Positions 1 through 8,117 of a stretch of DNA of 64,000 nucleotides are shown one piece after another. The notes beneath the pieces are model-generated. The model was not told the origin of the DNA and made no database searches. It worked only from the letters and a program-made list of their open reading frames with translations. Within the stretch, counting starts at the first letter, position 1; every line of letters begins with the position of its first letter. The position numbers and the translations under genes are program-made. The stretch comes from Kribbella pratensis (GTDB lineage Bacteria; Actinomycetota; Actinomycetes; Propionibacteriales; Kribbellaceae). The stretch spans positions 1,116,001 through 1,180,000 of the forward strand of contig NZ_SODU01000001.1 of the NCBI RefSeq assembly GCF_004366075.1, written 5' to 3'.

Positions 1-32
1 CGTGGTGTACGACACCCGGAATACGATCTGAC

Positions 33-61
33 TTGAATATGTTCTGCTCAACAGATTATCT
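33..61 (+). promoter_or_regulatory. Probable promoter of the azoreductase-like gene
   Basis: A TTGAAT hexamer (33-38) is followed after exactly 17 bases by TTATCT (56-61), a plausible sigma-70-type -35/-10 pair in an AT-rich stretch unlike the surrounding DNA. The spacer holds a TGTT/AACA dyad (41-52) that could be a repressor site. The gene start lies about 45 bases downstream. This is sequence reading only. Confidence 0.45.
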
Positions 62-109
62 TCGATACAGCTCAATAGAGCACGGCCCCCTCAACGTGAT
101 GGAGAACGA

Positions 110-781
110 ATGAGCACCCTGCTACGCGTCGACGCCAGCATCCGGCTGGACGGCTCGGTGTCCCGCGCGCTCGCGGACAGCGCCGAGGCCGCCTGGAAGG
201 CTGAGCACCCGGACGGTGTCGTGGTACGGCGTGACCTCGGACGGCACCCGCTGCCCGCGACCTTGTGGCCGACGCTGGCCGCGGCCCAGGTGGGTCAGGA
301 GCCGGTCGCCGAATCGGACCGGATGCCGCTCGCCGAGGCCCAGGCGATCGCCGACGAACTGAAGGCGGAGATCGTGAACGCCGACGCGGTCCTGCTCGCC
401 GTACCGATGTACAACTACGGCATCGCACAGAACGTGAAGACCTGGATCGACGTGCTGGTGATCGACAAGGATCTGGCCTTCGGTTCGCGCCCACTCGTCG
501 GCAGGCCGGCGATCTTCGCCATCGCCCGGGGCGGCGGCTACGGTCCCGGTTCGCCGAAGCACGGCTGGGACCACGCCACGCCGTACCTCGAGCGCATCTT
601 CGGCGACGTCTTCGGGATGAACATCCGGACCGCCGCCGCGGAGCTCACCCTGGCCCCGGTCACCCCGGGCATGGAGGAGCTGATCGACGCGTCCAAGGTC
701 TCGGAGTCCGAGGCGCACGTACAGGCCGAGAACCACGGCACCGTCGTCGCCCGCGAACTCATCGGCGGCCAGGCAGCCTAG
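110..781 (+). CDS. FMN-dependent NADH-azoreductase / quinone reductase family protein
   Basis: This 223-residue protein has the flavodoxin-like fold of the AzoR/NQO family, which uses NAD(P)H and FMN to reduce quinones or azo compounds in the cytosol. The N-terminal strand is followed by a Ser-rich phosphate loop (RVDASIRLDGSVSRAL). The isoalloxazine-contact region PMYNYGIAQNVKTWID comes mid-protein, and a Gly-rich segment (ARGGGYGPGSP) occupies the usual second FMN loop. The ATG at 110 is preceded by GGAG. Its stop codon overlaps the stop of the convergent methyltransferase gene (shared CTAG at 778-781). A good promoter precedes it, so it is probably a single-gene unit. The true substrate is unknown. 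Confidence 0.85.
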   Translation: MSTLLRVDASIRLDGSVSRALADSAEAAWKAEHPDGVVVRRDLGRHPLPATLWPTLAAAQVGQEPVAESDRMPLAEAQAIADELKAEIVNADAVLLAVPMYNYGIAQNVKTWIDVLVIDKDLAFGSRPLVGRPAIFAIARGGGYGPGSPKHGWDHATPYLERIFGDVFGMNIRTAAAELTLAPVTPGMEELIDASKVSESEAHVQAENHGTVVARELIGGQAA

Positions 782-1608
782 GTCCGCGACCAGGTGGAGA
801 GCGTGACCGACAACGTGACGATCGCGGGCTCCGGGAGTACGGCGATCTGCTGGAGCAGCTCGTGGTAGTTCAGGTGGCGCGCGCTCGGCGTCATCAGCAC
901 GAGCTGCTCCACGGCCGAGCGGTCGAGGCGCATGGTCTCCTCGACCAGCTCGGTGCCGACGCGCTCGAACTCCCCCGCGAGCGACTCCTCCAGCCGGCGT
1001 TCCTTCTGCTCGTCGACGCTCACCATCCCGAGTACGTCGACGAGCTCGCCGAGGTGCTGCTGGTTCGGTGTGACCACGAGCAACCGGCCGCCGGGGGCCA
1101 GGACGCGGGCCATCTCGGCGGCGTTGCGCGGAGCGAACACGTTCAGCAGCAGGTTCGCCGCGCCGTCCATCAACGGCAGTTCACGCCATGCGTCGCACAC
1201 CACGGACGCGATCCGCGGGTCCGCTCGGGCCGCGCGACGGGCGGCGTACTTCGACACGTCCAGCGCGATCCCGCGGCGCTGCGGGGACAGGCCGAGGACA
1301 CCGGACAGGTAGTAGGCAGTGCCGGCGCCGACCTCGACGACCAGGTCGTCCTCGCCCAGTCCGGCCTGCAGGATCAGTGCGTCCCGGATCGGGGCGTAGT
1401 GGCCGGTGCCGAGGAAGACCGTGCGGGCGCCGACCATCGCAGCCGAGTCGCCCTCGATCCCGTTCGAGGCCGACGGCAACAAGTTCAGGTAGCCCTGCTT
1501 GGCCAGGTCGTAGGCGTGGCCGCGCGGGCAGCGCGCCGTACGGTCGTCCAGCGCCAGCCGGTCAGCACACACCGGACAACGCAGGACGGCCACCAGGTCA
1601 GCTTGCAC
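778..1608 (-). CDS. RlmA-type 23S rRNA guanine-N1 methyltransferase
   Basis: A 276-residue SAM-dependent methyltransferase. The N-terminus carries a zinc site of the RlmA pattern (Cys11, Cys14, Cys27, His31), then GYLNLL and a glycine-rich SAM motif (VEVGAGTAYY). The closing region resembles RlmA proteins, which methylate G745 or G748 of 23S rRNA. In Gram-positives the RlmA-II branch can give tylosin-type macrolide resistance; that is family knowledge, not shown here. I chose the GTG at 1608 because it gives the usual spacing to the zinc motif; longer frames run into the upstream permease gene. It lies 5 bases after that gene, so it is probably the last gene of the ABC operon. Confidence 0.82.
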   Translation of the reverse strand: MQADLVAVLRCPVCADRLALDDRTARCPRGHAYDLAKQGYLNLLPSASNGIEGDSAAMVGARTVFLGTGHYAPIRDALILQAGLGEDDLVVEVGAGTAYYLSGVLGLSPQRRGIALDVSKYAARRAARADPRIASVVCDAWRELPLMDGAANLLLNVFAPRNAAEMARVLAPGGRLLVVTPNQQHLGELVDVLGMVSVDEQKERRLEESLAGEFERVGTELVEETMRLDRSAVEQLVLMTPSARHLNYHELLQQIAVLPEPAIVTLSVTLSTWSRT

Positions 1609-1613
1609 GCGGC

Positions 1614-2486
1614 CTAGGTTATGTCGCGGCTGGTGATTCGCGCCCAGGCGGCGGCGTAGAAGACGACCAGGTACCCGCCTTGGAGGAGCAGGTTGCGGCC
1701 TATCTCGTGCCAGTACGGCGGGTCGCGGAGCAGGTCGGCGAACGACTGCCAGCGATACACCAGCAGCCACGGGTGAATCGCGTGCAGCTGTGGGATCGCG
1801 GTCAGGATGCCGAGCACGATGAACGTGCCGAACGTCGCCGCCATCGCGGCCAGCGGCGTCGAGGTCAGCGACGAGACGAACAGGCCGATACCGGCGAGTC
1901 CGAGCAGCGACAGCGAGATCACGACGGCGATCCCGAGCGCGCGGAGCAGGCCCTCGCCGAGCGAGACCGTCGAGCCGGACAGCAGCAGGACGTCGCCGAC
2001 CGGGAACAGGATGAAGCCGACGATCAGGCCGGAGATCCAGATCGTCATCGTCGCGGCCAGGCAGAAGACCGCGAGGGCGACCATCTTGGCGGCGAGCAGC
2101 CGGGACCGGCCGGCCGGTGCGGTGAGCAGGTTGCGCAGCGTCCCGAGGCTGGCCTCGCCGGCCAGTGACTCCCCCGAGATCACGGTCACCGCCGTCGGCA
2201 GGAAGAACGGCAGCGACAGGCCGAGGCTGGCGACGATCAGGAACAGGCCGTTGCCGGCGATCTGCCCGATGAAGCCCTCGGCGCCGCTGTCCGAGCCGGC
2301 GATCTTGATCGCGATCCCGATCAGCAGCGGTACGGCGGCCAGCACCCCGAGCCCCACCTGGGTCCGAGTCCGCGCGAACACCAGCCGCAGTTCGGAGAGG
2401 AACAACGCGAGAGTGTGCCGCCCCGCACCAGGTCGTTGTGCATCGGCCAACGGGGCCGGTTCGGCTGTTGCTTCATTCGGCGACAT
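1614..2486 (-). CDS. ABC-2 type transporter permease
   Basis: A 290-residue integral membrane protein. About six hydrophobic segments can be seen, beginning near residue 42 (VGLGVLAAVPLLIGIAI). A large central loop follows with the ABC-2 pattern (ISGESLAGEASLGTLRNLLTAPAGRSRLLAAK), where such permeases contact the ATPase. The N-terminal 25 residues are cytosolic and Ala/Pro-rich. Its first 14 bases overlap the upstream ATPase gene, so the two are translationally coupled and surely form one exporter. The cargo is not evident. Proximity to an RlmA-type enzyme fits drug or peptide export, but this is inference. Confidence 0.85.
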   Translation of the reverse strand: MSPNEATAEPAPLADAQRPGAGRHTLALFLSELRLVFARTRTQVGLGVLAAVPLLIGIAIKIAGSDSGAEGFIGQIAGNGLFLIVASLGLSLPFFLPTAVTVISGESLAGEASLGTLRNLLTAPAGRSRLLAAKMVALAVFCLAATMTIWISGLIVGFILFPVGDVLLLSGSTVSLGEGLLRALGIAVVISLSLLGLAGIGLFVSSLTSTPLAAMAATFGTFIVLGILTAIPQLHAIHPWLLVYRWQSFADLLRDPPYWHEIGRNLLLQGGYLVVFYAAAWARITSRDIT

Positions 2487-3408
2487 CGAAGCCCTCCCCG
2501 GTGAGTGCTACGAAGGCGTCTTCGAGGCTTGGCCGTTCCAGGCCGAAGCCGTGGATGCGGACGTCGGCGGCGACCAGCGCCGCCGCGAACTTCTCGATCG
2601 GCAGCTCCCCGGGATCACCCTCGACCGTGTCACCGCTCGTCTTCAGATCCGTCACGCCCAGCCCCTGCAACGTCTCGGCCGCCGTCCCGGCATCCGGCGT
2701 ACGGACGACCAGCCGCGGGCGGAGCTCGGCGCGCAGGTCCTCGACCGTCGACTGCCGGAGCAGCTTCCCGCGGCTCATCACGGCCGCGTGCGTGCAGACC
2801 TGCTCGACCTCGGCGAGCAGATGGGTCGACGTGAACACCGTCGTACCGTCGCTCGCCAACTCCTGGATCAGGTGCCGGACCTCGCGGGTGCCCTGCGGGT
2901 CGAGGCCGTTCGTCGGCTCGTCCAGCACGAGCAGCTCGCGGCGCTGCATCAGCGCGACCGCGATCGCGAGCCGTTGCCGCATACCGAGCGAGTATGCGCG
3001 GACCTTCTTGCCGGCCGCGTTCGACAGCCCGACCCGTTCGAGCGCCTCGCCGGCGCGCGCCTTCCGGGTCTTCGGATCGGCGGTGCGGTCGGCGGCGTCG
3101 AACCGGAGCAGGTTCGCCTGGCCGGTCCAGAACGGGTAGAACGCCGGCCCTTCGACCAGCGCGCCGACCCGGGGCAGGACCCGCAGGTGCGCCTTCGGCA
3201 TCGGCTCGCCGAGCAGCTCGACCTCGCCGGAGGTCGGCGCGATCAGGCCGAGCAGCATCCGGATCGTCGTCGTCTTTCCCGACCCGTTCGGGCCGAGGAA
3301 GCCGAACACGCTGCCGGCCGGCACCTCCAGGTCGACCGCGTCCACCGCGACCTGTCCGCCGTGGAACCGCTTGGTCAGCCCGTGGGTGACGACCGGCGCG
3401 CTCGTCAT
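2473..3408 (-). CDS. ABC transporter ATP-binding protein
   Basis: A 311-residue ATPase of the ABC-2 exporter type. Walker A is GPNGSGKTT (about residues 39-47), the signature is YSLGMRQRLAIA, and Walker B is LLVLDEPTNGLDP followed by an H-loop (FTSTHLL). About 90 further residues form the C-terminal domain common in drug and lantibiotic ABC ATPases. I chose the ATG at 3408, 8 bases after the LolA-like gene, because it gives the normal N-terminus (THGLTKRF); the open frame upstream is non-homologous. It works with the permease encoded immediately downstream and overlapping. Confidence 0.9.
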   Translation of the reverse strand: MTSAPVVTHGLTKRFHGGQVAVDAVDLEVPAGSVFGFLGPNGSGKTTTIRMLLGLIAPTSGEVELLGEPMPKAHLRVLPRVGALVEGPAFYPFWTGQANLLRFDAADRTADPKTRKARAGEALERVGLSNAAGKKVRAYSLGMRQRLAIAVALMQRRELLVLDEPTNGLDPQGTREVRHLIQELASDGTTVFTSTHLLAEVEQVCTHAAVMSRGKLLRQSTVEDLRAELRPRLVVRTPDAGTAAETLQGLGVTDLKTSGDTVEGDPGELPIEKFAAALVAADVRIHGFGLERPSLEDAFVALTGEGFDVAE

Positions 3409-3416
3409 CTGGCTGT

Positions 3417-4526
3417 TCAGCGGGGGGCCTTCGCCGCGGCGGCCTGCAGGGTGTCCGGCGTGACCAGGCCGACGAAGACTCTGCCGTCGTCGGTGATCAA
3501 TGCGCTCACCATCTTGCTGGTCAGCACCTTGCCCTTGCCCCACGTGCCCGACACGGTCGGCGCCTTCGCGAGCAGCTGCGCGAGCGGCCCGTTCCCGGTC
3601 AGCCGGCCGGTCTGCGCACCGCGGATCATCGCGACGCTCTCCCAGCCCTCACCGATCACGGTCGGCTCGTCCGCCTTCGCCGTACCCGGCTTGAGCTGCT
3701 TCGGCTCGATCTGCTTCGGGGCGACGCGCTTCGGTCCGACCTGCGACGGCACCTTCTTGTCCGTGACCTTCACACCCTGCGGCGGCGTGAACGTGAACGT
3801 GTTCGCGGACGGTACGTCGAAAGACACCGAGCTGAAGCCCACCTCGACCGCGGGGTCGTTGCCGGTCCGCGGCATCACCGTCACGTCCAGCGGGACCCAG
3901 GTCTTGGAGTCGATCGCCAGCGTCACAGAACCCACGGTCGTCTTGTCGGTCTTCGGCACCAGGCGCAGCTTGTACGCATCCCGGCCGGCGACCTTCTCGG
4001 TGCCGCTGACCTCGACCTTGGTGGTCGGGTCGATCGCGTCGAGGAACTGCTTGGCGACGGCCTGCGGGTCGTACGACGGCACCGCCTTCTCCGGCTTCGC
4101 CGTCTTGTGCTCGGGGACCGTCAGCTTCACGGCCTCGCGCCGGGAGGAGTCGTACGCCCAGGCGGACTTGCCGTCGGTGGTCCAGACCCGCTCGGCCTGG
4201 TTGTCGAGCACCGAGACCCGCGCCTTGTCCGGGCTCGCGAACGCGACCCGCGCGGTGTGCTGACCGCTCAGCATCTCGGTCAGCTGCTCGCTACCGGCCG
4301 GCGCGCCGGGGATGGCCGGCAGGCCGAGGTCCGCGTCCGAGCGGACCGTGCCGCTGAGGCCGTCGACCTTCGCTGTCTGCACCTTTGCGAGCAGGTCCTG
4401 CGCGGAGATCCCGGGCAGCTTCGGCGAGGCATCCGCGACCACTGGTCCGAGTGCTCCCACCCCTGCCACAACCGCGACTGCCGTAACCGGAACCAACCAC
4501 CGTCGACTGCGCTGTGCTACGCCCAT
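3417..4526 (-). CDS. Secreted LolA/RseB-like lipoprotein-carrier family protein
   Basis: A 369-residue exported protein. It starts with a basic n-region and hydrophobic core (SRRWLVPVTAVAVVAGVGAL) followed by an Ala-rich cleavage zone around residues 30-34. The mature part has the LolA/MucB beta-sheet pattern (LSGTVRSDADLG, ERVWTTDGKSAWAYDS, VPLDVTVMP). Actinobacterial relatives often sit beside ABC exporters. Here it is 8 bases upstream of the ATPase start, so it is probably the first gene of this four-gene operon. It may carry or sense a hydrophobic ligand outside the membrane, which is inference. No lipobox is present. Confidence 0.75.
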   Translation of the reverse strand: MGVAQRSRRWLVPVTAVAVVAGVGALGPVVADASPKLPGISAQDLLAKVQTAKVDGLSGTVRSDADLGLPAIPGAPAGSEQLTEMLSGQHTARVAFASPDKARVSVLDNQAERVWTTDGKSAWAYDSSRREAVKLTVPEHKTAKPEKAVPSYDPQAVAKQFLDAIDPTTKVEVSGTEKVAGRDAYKLRLVPKTDKTTVGSVTLAIDSKTWVPLDVTVMPRTGNDPAVEVGFSSVSFDVPSANTFTFTPPQGVKVTDKKVPSQVGPKRVAPKQIEPKQLKPGTAKADEPTVIGEGWESVAMIRGAQTGRLTGNGPLAQLLAKAPTVSGTWGKGKVLTSKMVSALITDDGRVFVGLVTPDTLQAAAAKAPR

Positions 4527-4600
4527 GGATACAGCCTCGCACCGGGCCGGACCGGAACCAAGCCCACTCAGGGTAGGTTCACCCGAAAGAGTGAGCCCGT

Positions 4601-4620
4601 CGTACGACCGTGGTCGTACG
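4601..4620 (-). terminator. Short perfect hairpin after the cobalamin operon
   Basis: CGTACGACC and its complement GGTCGTACG are separated by only two bases, giving a 20-base palindrome 10 bases beyond the stop of the LURP-one-like gene. It could terminate the cob operon. It also lies upstream of the LolA-like gene and could instead be an operator. There is no T-tract. Confidence 0.45.
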
Positions 4621-4629
4621 CCGGGGAGC

Positions 4630-5226
4630 TCAGCGGGACTGCAGGGCGTCGAGGGCGACCGTCATCGCGGCGGCGACGCGGAAGTCCAGGCGCTCGTCCT
4701 GGACGGTGATCCGGTAGCGGTCCCGGACCGACATCTTGCGCTCGACCGACAGCACTGGCTTGCCGGAGCCGTCCTCGACGAAGTCGAAGTGGAAGATGAA
4801 CGGTAGCGGGATCTCCCCGACGAACGGCACGAAGTCCCAGACCCGGCGCACGATCGCGATCGTCTGATTCCGCTCGGTCCCGTAGGCGTGCACGTCGCCG
4901 TTGCCCAGCTGCCAGCTCGATCGGAGCAGGCTCTTCGCGAACTCCTTCTTGAAACCACCGATCGGCTGCCCGCCGGCGTCGTACACGTCGTATCCGGAGC
5001 CGAGGTCGACCACCGAGCGCGCCTTGAACGAGAACACCGGCTGGGTCTTGGTGTCGTCGCTGTAGAACGTCACCTGCTCCTTGAACGCCATCCGCTTCTG
5101 CTGCGCGAACGCGAGCAACTGCCCGTCGGTCCCGTCCGGGTTGGTGGCGATCAGCTCGTACTTGTTCGCCATCAACGTCACACGCTGCTTCATCGAGAAC
5201 GCGGGCACGTACATAACTGCAGTCAT
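4630..5226 (-). CDS. LURP-one-related (LOR/scramblase-like) protein
   Basis: A 198-residue cytosolic protein with the tubby-like LOR pattern. An opening strand (MYVPAFSMKQRVTLMANKYE) leads into repeated beta segments (VFSFKARSVVDLGSGYDVYD, QPIGGFKKEFAKSLLRSSW) and a hydrophobic helix near the end (FRVAAAMTVALDALQ). The family has no settled bacterial function. The start ATG overlaps the stop of the CobE-BluB gene (ATGA at 5223-5226), so it is translationally coupled to a cobalamin gene. That is the only clue to its role. A second ATG at 5214 is an alternative start. Confidence 0.75.
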   Translation of the reverse strand: MTAVMYVPAFSMKQRVTLMANKYELIATNPDGTDGQLLAFAQQKRMAFKEQVTFYSDDTKTQPVFSFKARSVVDLGSGYDVYDAGGQPIGGFKKEFAKSLLRSSWQLGNGDVHAYGTERNQTIAIVRRVWDFVPFVGEIPLPFIFHFDFVEDGSGKPVLSVERKMSVRDRYRITVQDERLDFRVAAAMTVALDALQSR

Positions 5227-6662
5227 GTCGTGGAGTGTGTCAGACCACAGGCCGACGCACCGACCTGCAGGCCGCGAGCGAGCGCCTCGGCGCGCTCCGA
5301 ATTCTCTTCGATCTGTACGACGAGGTTGCCGACACCCTGCAGCGCGAGGTCGCGGGCGATCTCGACGCCGAACTCGACCGCCTCGGCGGGTGTGCGCGCC
5401 GGCCGCCACAACACCCCGAAGTCGGCGGGCGGCCGGTCTGCCTTCAGATCGACGACCAGTGCCTCGGCCTGCCGCAGCTGCGTCGCGTCGCCGCCGACGA
5501 TCACGTGGACCCGCTGACCGGTGGCCGGTACGGCGTTCTGCGCGGCCTGCAGGGCGTCGTCGACGATCGACGTGTCGCGGCGGCCCCATTCCTCGTGGTG
5601 GACCGCCCACGACAGCGGGCGCCGCTTCGCCCATCCGGAACGCACGAGCTCGGGCGCTGCGGCGAACTCGTCGACGTACCCGACGCAGAGGTAGCCGACC
5701 AGCTCGATGTGGGCGGGCAGGTCGAGGGCCGCGGCGACCTCACCTGGTTCGAAGAACGAGACCCAGCCGACGCCGAGGCCCTCGGCGCGGGCGGCGAGCC
5801 AGAGGTTCTGGATCGCGATCGCCGCGGAGAACATGGTCGTTCGCGGATCCGCGTGCCGGCCGAGGACGTGCCGGCCGCCGCGGCCGGGGTCGCAGGTCAC
5901 CGCGAGGTTCAGCGGGGTGTCGAGGATCGCCTCGATCTTGAGTCCGTCGAACGCTGCGCGGCGATCTTCCGGGAGGGACGCGGCGAACACGTCCCGTTGC
6001 GCGATCGCGAGATCGTGCACCTTGCGGCGGGTCGCGAGGTCGCGGATCACCAGGAAGTCCCACGGCTGGCTCAGCCCGACACTCGGGGCCCGATGCGCCG
6101 CCTCCAGCACCCGCCCGAGCGTCACGTCGTCGACGGGCAGGTCCAAGAACCCCCGCCGTACGTCACGCCGCTCGGCAATCACCCGCTGCACAACGTCCCG
6201 ATCCCGCACGTCATACCCAGCCGCCCGCTCGACCACCGCGCGATCCGCTGCCTCGCTCCCAGCCGCCCGCTGCACGACTGCGCGACCCGGGGCCTCGTTC
6301 CCAGCCGCCGCCTGGACACCGATCGCGATGGTGGTGTTGGGGGTTTGCCGTTTCGGGACGAGGAGTCGGGCGCCGGTTGCGAGGACGGCTGCTTCGGCGA
6401 CGCTGGGGGTTCCTTTGAGGTGCTCGACCTGGGCGCTCGGGGTCGGCACCGACTGCTTGGCGAGCTCGTCCTTCGAGAACGTGCGAAGCCCAGCGCCGAG
6501 CTGCGCAACCAGTTCTTGCAGCGCGGGCTCGTTCTCCTTGCCGGTGATCGTGACGACCAGTCGGACCTCGCCCGCGAGTTCGTGCAGGGCTGCCGTCACG
6601 AGATCCTGCAGTTCCGCGGACGGCGTACCGGTGCGGAGTCCAACGCCGACGACCAAGTTCAC
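5223..6662 (-). CDS. bluB: CobE/CbiG-C domain fused to BluB (5,6-dimethylbenzimidazole synthase)
   Basis: One 479-residue frame holds three parts. Residues 1-115 match CobE/CbiG C-terminal domains (VGVGLRTGTPSAE, TITGKENEPALQEL, GTPSVAEAAVLATGARLLVPKR). Residues 117-160 are a linker with three 14-15-residue repeats. Residues 158-361 match BluB (VIAERRDVRRGF, AHRAPSVGLSQPWDFLVIRD, GVGWVSFFEP), which cleaves FMNH2 to make the lower ligand of B12. A further 100 residues (about 376-479) fit neither family. The start GTG overlaps the cobB stop (GTGA at 6659-6662), and a separate BluB start is not obvious. Production of free BluB by internal initiation or proteolysis cannot be excluded. Confidence 0.85.
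   Translation of the reverse strand: MNLVVGVGLRTGTPSAELQDLVTAALHELAGEVRLVVTITGKENEPALQELVAQLGAGLRTFSKDELAKQSVPTPSAQVEHLKGTPSVAEAAVLATGARLLVPKRQTPNTTIAIGVQAAAGNEAPGRAVVQRAAGSEAADRAVVERAAGYDVRDRDVVQRVIAERRDVRRGFLDLPVDDVTLGRVLEAAHRAPSVGLSQPWDFLVIRDLATRRKVHDLAIAQRDVFAASLPEDRRAAFDGLKIEAILDTPLNLAVTCDPGRGGRHVLGRHADPRTTMFSAAIAIQNLWLAARAEGLGVGWVSFFEPGEVAAALDLPAHIELVGYLCVGYVDEFAAAPELVRSGWAKRRPLSWAVHHEEWGRRDTSIVDDALQAAQNAVPATGQRVHVIVGGDATQLRQAEALVVDLKADRPPADFGVLWRPARTPAEAVEFGVEIARDLALQGVGNLVVQIEENSERAEALARGLQVGASACGLTHSTT
6183..6314 (-). repeat. Three-unit in-frame tandem repeat in the CobE-BluB linker
   Basis: The linker encodes AAAGNEAPGRAVVQR, AAGSEAADRAVVER and AAGYDVRDRDVVQR in succession, a 42-base unit repeated about three times with drift. 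The last unit runs straight into the first helix of BluB (VVQRVIAERR), as if the BluB N-terminal helix had been duplicated outward. Confidence 0.8.
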
Positions 6663-8059
6663 CGCGCACGCTCGCGGGCGGCAGCGACCAGGCGGGCCGG
6701 GACGTCCGGGGTGGCGGTCCAGTGCAGGTGCAGGTACGACGCGTGGACGTGGGGAAGGGTGATTCCCTCGACGCCGCCGGGGAGATGCCAGGCCGGTTGT
6801 ACGTCGGCCTCGAGGTCGACCGTGGTGCGGTGGAACTCGTGGCCGCGCACCCGGCGTCCTTCGTCGAAGAACGTGGTGCTCGTCGCGGCGATCGCCGTAC
6901 GGTAGCCGAGGGTGAGGCGGGTGGTCATGCGGGCGGTCGCCGGGAGTACGCCGGTCATCGGGTGACCGTCGAGTTCGCGGCAGAGGTAGAGCAGACCGGC
7001 GCATTCGGCGATCACCGGGAGACCGTCGGCGACCGCGGCGGCCACTTGTTTGCGCAGCTCGACGTTCGCGGAGAGCGCCTCGGCATGCAACTCCGGGAAG
7101 CCGCCGCCGAGGTAGAGCGCAGCGGTTGCCTCGGGCAACGGATCGACGAGTGGGTCGAAGGTGACGACCTCCGCTCCGGCAGCGGTGAGCAGCTCGGTCG
7201 TCTCCGTGTAGTGGAACGAGAACACCGGCCCCGCCGCAACAGCCACCACCGGCCGCAGCTGCCGAACTGCACTCGCCGCCGGGGCGGTCGAACCTCCGCC
7301 AGCTCGCGCTGGTGTGCGCTGGGGCGGGTCAAGGGCGGTGGTTGGAGTCCAGGGGGTGGCTTGGTGGGGTGGAGCGGAGTGGGCCGCGGCTACTACTGCC
7401 TGAAGGTCTACGCCTTGGCGGACCAGTTCTGCGGCGGCGTCCACGGCTTGTTCGGCTTGGGTGTGTTGTTCGTTGGCGGGGATCAGGCCGAGGTGGCGGC
7501 TGGGAACTGTCAGGCGGGTGTCGCGGCGGAGGACGCCGAGGACCGGTACGCCGGTCGGCGCGACCCCGGCTCGTACTTCGGCCTCGTGGCGGTCCGAACC
7601 CACCTTGTTCAAGATCACCCCGACGATGCGGATCTCGGTGTCGAAGGCAACGAAACCTTGCACTACGGCGCCGACGCTCCGGCCCGCCGCCGACGCGTCG
7701 ACGACCAGCACGACAGGTGCCTTCAGCAACTTCGCGACGTGGGCCGTCGAGGAGAAACCTTCCGTCCCGAGCGCACCGTCGTACAGCCCCATCACGCCCT
7801 CGACCACGGCCAGGTCCGCACCCTCGGAACCGTGCTCGAACAGGGGTCCCACCAGCTCCTCCCCCGACAGCATCGGATCGAGGTTCCGCCCCGGCCGTCC
7901 GGTCGCGACCGCGTGGAACCCGGGATCGATGTAGTCCGGCCCCACCTTGAACCCGGCCACCACATGACCGGCCCGCCGCAACGCCGCCATCAACCCAACG
8001 GCAACGGTGGTCTTACCCGCTCCGGACGCCGGCGCCGCAACCACCACCCGAGGAATCAT
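6659..8059 (-). CDS. cobB: Hydrogenobyrinic (cobyrinic) acid a,c-diamide synthase
   Basis: A 466-residue two-domain amidotransferase that uses ATP and glutamine to amidate side chains a and c of the corrin ring. The N-terminal P-loop ATPase (AAPASGAGKTTVAVG, residues 8-22) continues with FKVGPDYIDPGFH and VVEGVMGLYDG. The C-terminal type-1 glutaminase-like domain has YLGGGFPELHA and the nucleophile Cys in IAECAGLLYL. A Pro/Ala-rich insert near residues 220-265 lies between the domains. It sits between cobO and the CobE-BluB gene in the riboswitch-led operon and overlaps the latter by four bases. With a CobN-type chelatase present, the natural substrate is probably hydrogenobyrinate. Confidence 0.93.
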   Translation of the reverse strand: MIPRVVVAAPASGAGKTTVAVGLMAALRRAGHVVAGFKVGPDYIDPGFHAVATGRPGRNLDPMLSGEELVGPLFEHGSEGADLAVVEGVMGLYDGALGTEGFSSTAHVAKLLKAPVVLVVDASAAGRSVGAVVQGFVAFDTEIRIVGVILNKVGSDRHEAEVRAGVAPTGVPVLGVLRRDTRLTVPSRHLGLIPANEQHTQAEQAVDAAAELVRQGVDLQAVVAAAHSAPPHQATPWTPTTALDPPQRTPARAGGGSTAPAASAVRQLRPVVAVAAGPVFSFHYTETTELLTAAGAEVVTFDPLVDPLPEATAALYLGGGFPELHAEALSANVELRKQVAAAVADGLPVIAECAGLLYLCRELDGHPMTGVLPATARMTTRLTLGYRTAIAATSTTFFDEGRRVRGHEFHRTTVDLEADVQPAWHLPGGVEGITLPHVHASYLHLHWTATPDVPARLVAAARERAR

Positions 8060-8073
8060 GACTGCTCCCCCAG

Positions 8074-8113
8074 TCCGCGCGGGCTCGCCGACCCCACTCC
8101 GCGCGGGCTCGCC
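8074..8113. repeat. Short direct repeat between cobB and cobO
   Basis: TCCGCGCGGGCTCGCC occurs at 8074-8089 and again at 8098-8113 (24-base period), filling most of the 58-base gap between cobO and cobB. It may only be slippage expansion of the intergenic spacer. No coding role is seen. Confidence 0.6.
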
Positions 8114-8117
8114 TGGG

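Noticed and set aside
3409..3543. N-terminal extension of the ABC ATPase
   Set aside because: The extra 45 residues overlap the end of the LolA-like gene and do not resemble ABC proteins; the ATG at 3408 is standard.
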